A stretch of 5,703 nt of DNA from Wenzhouxiangella sp. (GTDB lineage Bacteria > Pseudomonadota > Gammaproteobacteria > Xanthomonadales > Wenzhouxiangellaceae): contig SKKM01000077.1 of the NCBI GenBank assembly GCA_007121485.1, positions 1 to 5,703 on the forward strand. The letters run 5' to 3'. Shown here piece by piece: positions 1 through 5,703 of the stretch. A model generated the notes under the pieces. That model had not been told where the DNA came from, did no database searches, and saw only the letters and a list, made by a program, of their open reading frames with translations. A program made the translations under genes and the position numbers. The stretch's first letter is position 1, and each line of letters begins with the position of its first letter.

Positions 1-7
1 CGCCGAA

Positions 8-36
8 GCCTGCGTTCTCGCACTTATAATGCAGGC
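8..36. repeat. Inverted repeat bracketing the purL -10 box
   Basis: GCCTGC at 8-13 and its exact reverse complement GCAGGC at 31-36 enclose 17 bases that contain the TATAAT. Inside the left half is a second small dyad, TGCG-TTCT-CGCA, at 11-22. The outer repeat could be an operator half-site pair placed to control the promoter. It is only 6 bp long in GC-rich DNA, so chance is a real alternative. A terminator of an upstream gene is unlikely because the loop is long and no T-run follows. Confidence 0.3.
25..30 (+). promoter_or_regulatory. Probable -10 box of the purL promoter
   Basis: A perfect TATAAT lies 37 bases before the purL start codon, in a leader that is otherwise GC-rich. Transcription would begin near position 37, leaving a 5' untranslated region of about 30 bases. 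No good TTGACA-like -35 element is seen at a 16-18 base spacing (positions 1-8 read cgccgaag), and there is no extended -10 TG. The promoter would therefore depend on a poor -35 or an activator. I see no match to the E. coli PurR operator in bases 1-67. The site was identified by consensus match and position only. Confidence 0.6.
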
Positions 37-55
37 CCGTTCGCCGCACACGATC

Positions 56-59
56 AGGG
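56..59 (+). promoter_or_regulatory. Ribosome binding site of purL
   Basis: AGGG at 56-59 sits 8 bases before the ATG at 68, an acceptable Shine-Dalgarno core and spacing. An in-frame TAA at 62-64 lies between this site and the start, so no upstream start in this frame is possible. Confidence 0.55.
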
Positions 60-67
60 CCTAAGCC

Positions 68-3000
68 ATGATTCTTTTACTCGGGCAGCAGGCGCTGCCT
101 GATTTCCGTCTTCGCCAGCTGGCAGAAGCCCTGAGCCGCATCGAGTCCTGCCCGGTGCAGCTTTCCGCGCGCGAGCTGTTCCTGATCAACGCGCGGCAAC
201 TCGAGACCGGGCAGGCCGAGCGGCTCGGTCAGCTGCTGCACGCGGACGCCTCCCGCGGGTCCCTGCAACTGGATGACGGCTTGCTGGTGCTGCCGCGTCC
301 GGGCGTTCGCACGCCCTGGGCCAGCAAGGCCGGTGACATTCTCAAGCGCTGCGGGCTGGAACGGCTGGCCAGCCTGGAGCGGGCGGTCTTTTTCGAGTTC
401 GCGGGCATCGACGCTTCCGCCCTGTCCGAGGCTTCGCTGGCCCTGCTGCATGACCGCATGACCCAGGTCGTTTTGCCGTCCTCGGCCGAGCTGGACGGCT
501 GGTTCGCCAGGCCCGAGCCGCGGCCGCTGCAGCGCATCGCGCTGGGCCAGGCGCCGGTCGAGCGCCTGGGCGAGGCCAACCGCGAGCTGGGCCTCGCACT
601 GAGCGAGGGCGAGATCCGCTACCTGGTCGAGGCCTATCGCCAGCTCGGCCGCGATCCCAGCGACGCCGAGCTGATGATGTTCGCCCAGGCCAATTCCGAG
701 CATTGCCGGCACAAGATCTTCAACGCCAGCTGGACGGTGGATGGGCAGGACCGGGAGCACAGCCTGTTCAAGCTGATCCGGCAGACCCATGCCGCCACGC
801 CCGGCGGCACCCTGGTGGCCTACGACGACAACGCGGCCGTGCTCGAGGGGTTTCCGGCCCAACTGCTGGTGACCACCGGCGATGTCCCGGCCTACCGCCT
901 GGAGCCGCGCGAGCTGCACATCCAGATCAAGGTCGAGACCCACAACCACCCGACGGCCATCTCGCCCGATCCCGGCGCGGCCACCGGCTCGGGCGGTGAG
1001 ATCCGCGACGAAAGCGCGACCGGGCGCGGCGCCCGCCCGGTCGCGGCGCTGACCGGCTTCTCGGTCTCCGACCTGCGCATCCCCGGCCATGAGCAGCCGT
1101 GGGAATCGACGCCGCCGCCGCCGCGCCGCCTGGCCACCGCCTTCGAGATCATGCGCGATGGCCCGATCGGTGCAGCGCGCTTCAACAATGAGTTCGGCCG
1201 CCCGGCGCTGCTCGGCTATTTCCGCAGCTTTGCCATGGACGTCGACCAGGGGCTGTGGGGCTATCACAAGCCGATCATGCTGGCCGGCGGCTGCGGCATG
1301 ATCGCCGGCGGCCAGCTGTTCAAGCAGGACCTGCGGCCGGGCGACCGCGTCATCGTGCTCGGCGGCCCGGCCATGCTGATCGGACTGGGCGGCGGTGCGG
1401 CTTCGTCGATGAGTTCGGGCCAGTCCGACGCCGATCTCGACTATGCCTCGGTGCAGCGGGGTAACCCGGAAATGCAGCGCAGATGCCAGGAAGTCATCGA
1501 CCGCTGCTGGTCGCTGGGAGACGACAACCCGATCCGCTCCATCCACGACGTGGGCGCCGGCGGCCTGTCCAATGCCCTGCCCGAACTGCTGCACGACGGC
1601 GGCGTGGGCGGCGCGCTGGAGCTGCGCGCCATTCCGACCGCCGATCCCGGCCTTTCGCCGATGGAAATCTGGTGCAACGAGGCCCAGGAGCGCTACGTGC
1701 TGGCCATCGCGCCGCAGGACCTCAAGCGTTTTGCCGCCCTGTGCGAGCGCGAGCGCTGCCCCTGGGCCGACCTCGGCGAGGCGACCGCCGAGGGCCGGCT
1801 GCGCGTCGACGACCGCCACTTCGGCGAACCGGCCGTGGACATGGACCTGGAACTGTTGCTGGGCCGCCCGCCCGGGCTGCATCGCGATGCCCTGAGCATC
1901 GGGCACCCGCCCGGCGGCGCCGATCTGGCCGGGATCGATCTGGACCAGGCCTGGCGCCGCATCCTGGCCCTGCCCACCGTGGGCAGCAAGCAGTTCCTGA
2001 TCACCATCGGTGACCGCAGCGTCGGCGGCCTGTCGGTGCGTGACCAGATGGTCGGCCCGTACCAGGTGCCGGTGGCCGACAACGCGATCACCCTGAGCGA
2101 CTACGAATCCTTCACCGGTGCCGCGATGAGCATCGGCGAGCGTACCCCGCTGGCCATCTGGGACTCCGCGGCGGCGGCCCGCATGGCGGTCGGCGAAGCC
2201 CTGAGCAACCTGGCCTCGGTGGCCTGTCCGGGGATCGAGCGCATCAAGCTGTCGGCCAACTGGATGGCGGCAGCCGGCAGCGACGGCCAGGACGCCGCCC
2301 TGCGCGCGGCGGTGGAGTCGGTCAGCGCGTTCTGCCGCAGTCTCGGCCTGGCCATTCCGGTCGGCAAGGATTCGCTGTCCATGCGCACCGTCTGGCAGGA
2401 TGGCGAAGCCGAGCGCACCCAGCGCGCGCCGGTGTCGCTGATCGTCTCGGCGTTCAGCCCGGTCAACGACGTGCGCCGGCACGTGACGCCGGAGCTTCAG
2501 CGCGGCGACAGCCTGCTGGTGCTGATCGATCTCGGCCGCGGGCGGCTGGGCGGTTCGGCCCTGGCCCAGGTGTTTGTCCGCGAGCTCGGGCCGGTGCCCG
2601 ACGTGGACGATGCCGAGCGCCTGAAGCGGGCGTTCGAGTGGCTGCAGGAGATACTGGCCTGCGGCAAGCTCCTGGCCTGCCACGACCGTTCCGACGGTGG
2701 TCTGTTCGTGACGGTGCTGGAAATGGCCCTGGCCGGACACTGCGGCCTCAGCCTGGAGTTGCCGGACGGCGAGCCGCTGAATCAGCTGTTCAACGAGGAG
2801 CTGGGCTGGGTGATCCAGGTGCGTGCCGCGGACTGGCCGGCGCTGCAGGCCGAGCTGGCCGGGCGCGGCCTGGCCGATGCGGCCCGCGTGATCGGGCGCC
2901 CGGACCACGACGGCGCCGGGCGGCTGCGCATCGACCAGTCCGGCCGGCCGGTTTTCGATCAGCCCATGTCCGAACTGGCCCAGGCCTGGGCCCAGACCAG

Positions 3001-3913
3001 TCATCGCATGCAGCGGCTGCGCGATCATCCCGAATGCGCCGATGAAGAACACGCCGCCCTGGGCGACTGGGACCGTCCCGGACTCAAGGCCGAACTGAGC
3101 TTCGAGCTGTCCGGCGCGCCGGCGGTGCACGCGGGCTCGGCGCCGCCGCGCGTGGCCGTCCTGCGCGAGCAGGGCGTCAACGGCCAGCGCGAGATGGCGC
3201 GCGCCTTCATGGCGGCCGGCTTCGAGGCGGTCGATGTGCACATGAGCGACCTGGAGAGCGGTCGCCAGTCGCTGGACGAGTTCCGCGGTCTGGTCGCCTG
3301 CGGCGGATTTTCCTTCGGCGACGTGCTCGGGGCCGGCCAGGGCTGGGCGCGCTCGATCCTCTTCAACGACGCGCTGTCGGCAGCATTCAGCGAGTTTTTC
3401 GCCGACCCCGGGCGTTTCGCCCTGGGCGTGTGCAACGGTTGCCAGATGCTCAGCGCACTCAAGGCCATCATTCCCGGCACCGGGCACTGGCCGAGCTTCG
3501 AGCACAACCGTTCGCGCCAGTTCGAGGCGCGCCTGAGCCTGGTCCGGATCGAGTCCTCGCCCTCGCTGTTTTTCGACGGCATGGCCGGCTCGGTGCTGCC
3601 CATCGTGACCGCCCACGGCGAAGGCCGGGCGCGGTTTGCCGATGAGCCGGACCGCTCCCTGGTGGCCTTGCGCTATGTCGACGGTTACGGTCAGCCGACC
3701 GAGCACTATCCGGACAACCCGAACGGCTCGACCGCCGGGATCACCGGCTTGACCAACACCGACGGGCGCATCACCATACTGATGCCGCACCCGGAACGCC
3801 TGCTGCGGCGGGTCAATTTCTCCTGGGCGCCGGCGGGCTGGGGCGAAGGGTCGCCGTGGCTGCAGATGTTCCACAATGCCCGGCGCTGGACCGACCGGGC
3901 CGGTCGAATCTGA
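68..3913 (+). CDS. purL: Phosphoribosylformylglycinamidine synthase (FGAM synthase, long single-chain type)
   Basis: This cytoplasmic enzyme converts FGAR, glutamine and ATP to FGAM, glutamate and ADP in de novo purine synthesis. At 1281 residues it is close to the E. coli enzyme (about 1295). Seen in order: an N-terminal PurS-like region (about 1-150); a linker with the SEHCRH motif (S210-H215); a first synthetase half with the HNHP motif (H292-P295), the Gly-rich GAATGSGGEIRDE (303-315), the FNNEFGRP block (372-379) and HDVGAGG (493-499); a second half with GKDSLSM (766-772) and HDRSDGG (872-878); and a C-terminal glutaminase domain (about 1040-1281). In that last domain are GGFSFGD from 1079, the nucleophile Cys1122 in GVCNGCQM, and His1241/Glu1243 in MPHPE, so the triad is intact. 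The ATG at 68 is fixed by an in-frame TAA at 62-64 and matches the family's N-terminus. The first codons (att ctt tta) are AT-rich for this genome, which should keep the start open. Oddities: four CCG prolines at 349-352, and Asp301 where I recall an aromatic residue. The smaller PurL of the PurSQL complex is excluded by length and the fused glutaminase. Confidence 0.99.
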   Translation: MILLLGQQALPDFRLRQLAEALSRIESCPVQLSARELFLINARQLETGQAERLGQLLHADASRGSLQLDDGLLVLPRPGVRTPWASKAGDILKRCGLERLASLERAVFFEFAGIDASALSEASLALLHDRMTQVVLPSSAELDGWFARPEPRPLQRIALGQAPVERLGEANRELGLALSEGEIRYLVEAYRQLGRDPSDAELMMFAQANSEHCRHKIFNASWTVDGQDREHSLFKLIRQTHAATPGGTLVAYDDNAAVLEGFPAQLLVTTGDVPAYRLEPRELHIQIKVETHNHPTAISPDPGAATGSGGEIRDESATGRGARPVAALTGFSVSDLRIPGHEQPWESTPPPPRRLATAFEIMRDGPIGAARFNNEFGRPALLGYFRSFAMDVDQGLWGYHKPIMLAGGCGMIAGGQLFKQDLRPGDRVIVLGGPAMLIGLGGGAASSMSSGQSDADLDYASVQRGNPEMQRRCQEVIDRCWSLGDDNPIRSIHDVGAGGLSNALPELLHDGGVGGALELRAIPTADPGLSPMEIWCNEAQERYVLAIAPQDLKRFAALCERERCPWADLGEATAEGRLRVDDRHFGEPAVDMDLELLLGRPPGLHRDALSIGHPPGGADLAGIDLDQAWRRILALPTVGSKQFLITIGDRSVGGLSVRDQMVGPYQVPVADNAITLSDYESFTGAAMSIGERTPLAIWDSAAAARMAVGEALSNLASVACPGIERIKLSANWMAAAGSDGQDAALRAAVESVSAFCRSLGLAIPVGKDSLSMRTVWQDGEAERTQRAPVSLIVSAFSPVNDVRRHVTPELQRGDSLLVLIDLGRGRLGGSALAQVFVRELGPVPDVDDAERLKRAFEWLQEILACGKLLACHDRSDGGLFVTVLEMALAGHCGLSLELPDGEPLNQLFNEELGWVIQVRAADWPALQAELAGRGLADAARVIGRPDHDGAGRLRIDQSGRPVFDQPMSELAQAWAQTSHRMQRLRDHPECADEEHAALGDWDRPGLKAELSFELSGAPAVHAGSAPPRVAVLREQGVNGQREMARAFMAAGFEAVDVHMSDLESGRQSLDEFRGLVACGGFSFGDVLGAGQGWARSILFNDALSAAFSEFFADPGRFALGVCNGCQMLSALKAIIPGTGHWPSFEHNRSRQFEARLSLVRIESSPSLFFDGMAGSVLPIVTAHGEGRARFADEPDRSLVALRYVDGYGQPTEHYPDNPNGSTAGITGLTNTDGRITILMPHPERLLRRVNFSWAPAGWGEGSPWLQMFHNARRWTDRAGRI
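3892..3906. repeat. Perfect palindrome over the 3' end of purL
   Basis: CGACCGG (3892-3898) and CCGGTCG (3900-3906) are exact reverse complements around a single central G. In mRNA this would fold as a 6-bp, very GC-rich stem with a 3-base loop, ending 4 bases before the purL stop codon and 14 bases before the GTG of the next gene. No U-run follows, so it is not a standard intrinsic terminator. It could pause transcription, stabilise a 3' end or influence translation start of the next gene. It also encodes purL codons for Asp-Arg-Ala-Gly-Arg, so it may be incidental. Confidence 0.5.
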
Positions 3914-3920
3914 GTCTGTG

Positions 3921-4532
3921 GTGAGCGAGACATCCGGGAAAAAGAAAGGCGACCCGATCAAGGAGATGTTCCTGCTGGCGGCCTTGTACCTGCCGCTGGG
4001 GTTCTTTCTGTGGTTCATTTCCGCCAGCCTGCTGATGTTCCCGACCGCGCGCCTGTCGGAGTTCCTGCTGACTTCGGTGTTCGGCGATGTCTTCGAGCGG
4101 GTTGTGCAGCTCGGCTTCAAGCTCGAGATCCAGACCACGGTGGTCATTCAGCAACTGGTCGAGGGCCGCCGGGTTGCCGTCAACATCTTCATCAACCCCA
4201 TGATCTACGCCTGGGGCATGGCCCTGCTGTTCGGCCTGATCATGGCCACGCCGCTGGGCGTCCGCAAGCGCCTGGTGCAGATGGCGATCGGTTTCCTCGT
4301 GGTGACCCTGGTCGCAACCTGGGGCGTGTTCTGGGAGACCCTGACCGATCTGGCTTTTCGTTCCGGACCGGAAGCGGCTGCGGCGGCGCGCGGCCTGGGC
4401 GTGAACATGAACCTGATCGCGCTGTTCTACCAGATGGGTTTCCTGATGTTTCCGGCCGTCATCCCGGTGGCGACCTGGATTCTCATGAACCGGCGCTTCA
4501 TCGAAAACGACGTGTTGCGTCGTCGTCTTTGA
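3921..4532 (+). CDS. Small inner-membrane protein, four predicted helices, function unknown
   Basis: From the GTG at 3921 this gives 203 residues. Hydrophobic segments lie at about 17-40, 92-110, 118-138 and 165-188. Positive charges (KKK at 7-9, RKR at 115-117, RR at 191-192 and RRR at 200-202) fall where both ends and the middle loop would be cytoplasmic. The region 41-91 would then be a periplasmic domain and 139-164 a short outer loop with an Ala run (151-156). There is no signal peptidase site and no Cys or His, so a thiol or metal enzyme, or an exosortase with its Cys/His pair, is excluded. The start is uncertain: GTG 3921 or 3918 gives a clean gap after purL (7 or 4 bases) but no clear Shine-Dalgarno, while ATG 3876 would add 15 residues and overlap purL by 38 bases. 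The tight spacing suggests translational coupling to purL. The layout, with INPMIYAWGMALLFGLIMAT (91-110) opening helix 2, faintly recalls membrane proteins annotated as exosortase-associated; that is memory-based and weak. Coding status is supported by length, consistent topology and continuous codon bias. Confidence 0.85.
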   Translation: MSETSGKKKGDPIKEMFLLAALYLPLGFFLWFISASLLMFPTARLSEFLLTSVFGDVFERVVQLGFKLEIQTTVVIQQLVEGRRVAVNIFINPMIYAWGMALLFGLIMATPLGVRKRLVQMAIGFLVVTLVATWGVFWETLTDLAFRSGPEAAAAARGLGVNMNLIALFYQMGFLMFPAVIPVATWILMNRRFIENDVLRRRL

Positions 4533-4588
4533 ACCGAGTGGCCGTTAAGATGGTCTTTAATTGCTGACGAACGCGCAGGCTGGATTGC
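4533..4588 (+). promoter_or_regulatory. Gap before gspE with AT-rich island, possible weak promoter
   Basis: This 56-base gap contains an AT-rich patch at 4545-4561 in otherwise GC-rich DNA. TTTAAT at 4556-4561 matches the TATAAT consensus at five of six positions, 27 bases before the gspE ATG. No acceptable -35 sits at the right distance; TTGAAC at 4529-4534 is 21 bases away, which is too far. AAGA (4547-4550) and TCTT (4554-4557) form a tiny dyad, which also reads as an imperfect TTAAGA/TCTTTAA repeat. No terminator is visible after the membrane gene, so read-through into gspE is equally plausible. Confidence 0.3.
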
Positions 4589-5703
4589 ATGGACACGACA
4601 ACGGTAACCGCCGGACAGGACGAATCGGGCCTGCTGCCCAGCATCGGCGCGCATCTGGAAGATCGCGCCGGCGAGCTGTGCCGGCTGCTGCTCGAGCGCG
4701 GCCGCCTGCGCGAGGAAGACCTCAACCGCGCCCGCGCCTACCGCGAGCAGCACGGCGGCAACCTGCTGACCCTGCTGGTCCGGCTGGGCCTGGTGTCCGA
4801 GCGCGACCTGGCCCGGGCCCAGTCTGAACTGCTTGATATCCCCCTGATCAGCGACAAGGACTATCCGGAAGAGGCGCCCACGGTCGAGGACATCGCGCTG
4901 CGCTACATGAAGCAGCAGCACCTGGTCCCGATCCGCGTCGACGAAACCACCATCGAGGTGGTCATGGCCGATCCGCAGGACAGCTTCGCGCTGAAGGCCC
5001 TGAAGATGGCCACGGGTCGCGAGGTACTGCCGCGCGTCGGCATCGCCTCGGAGATCGACAACACCATCGAGCGCTATTACGGCGGCGGCAAGTCGGCCAT
5101 GGGGCAGATCGCCGAGAGCCTGGCCGGTGAGGGCGTGGACGGCGACGAGGAGGATGTCGAGCACCTGCGCGACCTGGCCTCCGAGGCACCGGTCATCCGC
5201 CTGGTCAACCTGATCCTGCAGCGCGCGGTGGAATCGCGCGCCTCCGACATTCACATCGAACCCTTCGAGAACCGCCTGAAGGTGCGCTACCGCATCGACG
5301 GCGTGCTGCAGGAGGTCGAGGCGCCGCCGGCCCGCTCGACCGCCGCGGTCATTTCGCGCGTCAAGATCATGGCCCGGCTCAACATCGCCGAGCGCCGCCT
5401 GCCGCAGGACGGCCGCATCATGCACCGGGTCGGCGGCAAGGAACTGGACCTGCGTGTCTCCACGGTCCCTACCGCGCACGGCGAGAGCGTGGTCATGCGT
5501 ATTCTCGACCGCGAGGCCGTGATCCTCGACTTCACCAGCTTAGGGTTCGCCGAGGATGCCCGCCGGACCTTCATCAAGGCCCTGGAAATGCCGCACGGCA
5601 TCATCCTGGTGACCGGCCCGACCGGTTCGGGCAAGACGACCACGCTGTACACGGCCTTGAGCCAGCTCAACACGCCCGAGCGCAAGATCATCACGGTCGA
5701 AGA
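4589..5703 (+). CDS. gspE: Type II secretion system ATPase GspE (5' part, cut by window edge)
   Basis: GspE is the cytoplasmic hexameric ATPase that powers pseudopilus assembly in type II secretion, bound to the inner-membrane platform through GspL and GspF. The visible 371 codons have no stop and end just after ITVE, where family members continue into the Asp box and Walker B. Seen in order: an N-terminal T2SSE_N-type domain (about 25-170); an acidic linker (181-191, with DGDEED at 184-189); the ATPase N-terminal half with LASEAPVIRLVN (196-207), ASDIHIEP (218-225), RYRIDGVL (233-240) and RLPQDGRI (270-277); and the Walker A loop GPTGSGKTTT (343-352, Lys349). The LASEAPVI and ASDIHIEPFE wording fits GspE rather than the pilus ATPase PilB, though PilB is the main alternative. 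The Walker lysine position fits the longer GspE type with an extra N-terminal domain, so I infer roughly 200 further residues, including the tetracysteine zinc region if present. The ATG is the only normal start: an in-frame TGA lies at 4565-4567. The ribosome site is weak (AGG at 4577-4579). Confidence 0.93.
   Translation, partial: MDTTTVTAGQDESGLLPSIGAHLEDRAGELCRLLLERGRLREEDLNRARAYREQHGGNLLTLLVRLGLVSERDLARAQSELLDIPLISDKDYPEEAPTVEDIALRYMKQQHLVPIRVDETTIEVVMADPQDSFALKALKMATGREVLPRVGIASEIDNTIERYYGGGKSAMGQIAESLAGEGVDGDEEDVEHLRDLASEAPVIRLVNLILQRAVESRASDIHIEPFENRLKVRYRIDGVLQEVEAPPARSTAAVISRVKIMARLNIAERRLPQDGRIMHRVGGKELDLRVSTVPTAHGESVVMRILDREAVILDFTSLGFAEDARRTFIKALEMPHGIILVTGPTGSGKTTTLYTALSQLNTPERKIITVE

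Noticed and set aside
3876..3920. The upstream ATG for the membrane protein, adding 15 residues.
   Set aside because: It overlaps purL by 38 bases and adds a Gly/Pro-rich stretch before the expected short basic N-terminus. GTG 3921 gives a cleaner junction, although neither start has a strong Shine-Dalgarno.
3892..3920. The palindrome after purL as an intrinsic terminator.
   Set aside because: No T-run follows and the next gene starts within 15 bases, so termination here is unlikely.
77..4147. A 1356-codon open frame on the minus strand covering almost all of purL and part of the membrane gene.
   Set aside because: The plus-strand reading is unmistakably PurL. The antisense frame has a low-complexity Arg/Ala/Gly/Gln/His-rich product with no recognisable domain. 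It stays open because GC-rich codon choice avoids TTA, CTA and TCA in the matching register.
4529..4551. TTGAAC at 4529-4534 paired with TAAGAT at 4546-4551 as a sigma-70 promoter.
   Set aside because: The spacer is only 11 bases, far shorter than the usual 16-18.
4427..5479. A 350-codon minus-strand open frame opposite gspE.
   Set aside because: It is a mirror of the GspE coding frame, with no family motif and no ribosome site, and the plus strand carries clear ATPase motifs.
4589..5703. The ATPase as PilB (type IV pilus) instead of GspE.
   Set aside because: The wording around LASEAPVIRLVN and ASDIHIEPFE matches GspE as I know it. The downstream gene (gspF or pilC) lies outside the window and would settle it.

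Overview
The window is a GC-rich bacterial chromosome segment with strong G/C preference at third codon positions. It carries three genes, all on the + strand and tightly packed: purL (complete), a small four-helix inner-membrane protein (complete), and the 5' two thirds of a type II secretion ATPase gene, gspE, which runs off the right edge. The long, single-chain PurL with its own glutaminase domain, its close resemblance to enterobacterial PurL as I recall it, and the GspE with an extra N-terminal domain all point to a Gammaproteobacterium. The high GC suggests the Xanthomonadales/Chromatiales side (for example Lysobacter- or Wenzhouxiangella-like). That placement is inference.

Bases 1-67 are the purL leader. 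They hold a perfect TATAAT -10 box framed by a 6-bp inverted repeat, a short 5' untranslated region and a modest ribosome binding site. Bases 68-3913 are purL, the fourth step of de novo purine synthesis, with all hallmark catalytic motifs intact. A perfect 15-base palindrome lies over its last codons. Seven bases after the purL stop, a GTG at 3921 probably starts a 203-residue membrane protein with four predicted helices. It has no cysteine or histidine and I cannot assign it a function. A 56-base gap with an AT-rich island (possible weak promoter) precedes gspE (4589 to the edge).

The 7-base gap suggests that purL and the membrane gene are co-transcribed and translationally coupled. The spacing to gspE allows either read-through or a separate promoter. 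Purine synthesis has no obvious functional link to type II secretion, so the layout may be simple gene packing. The membrane protein is the only truly unexplained element. Its helix layout vaguely recalls small membrane proteins that accompany exosortases, but nothing else in the window supports such a system. I see no RNA genes, mobile elements, CRISPR arrays or convincing terminators. This is mostly an ordinary housekeeping region.
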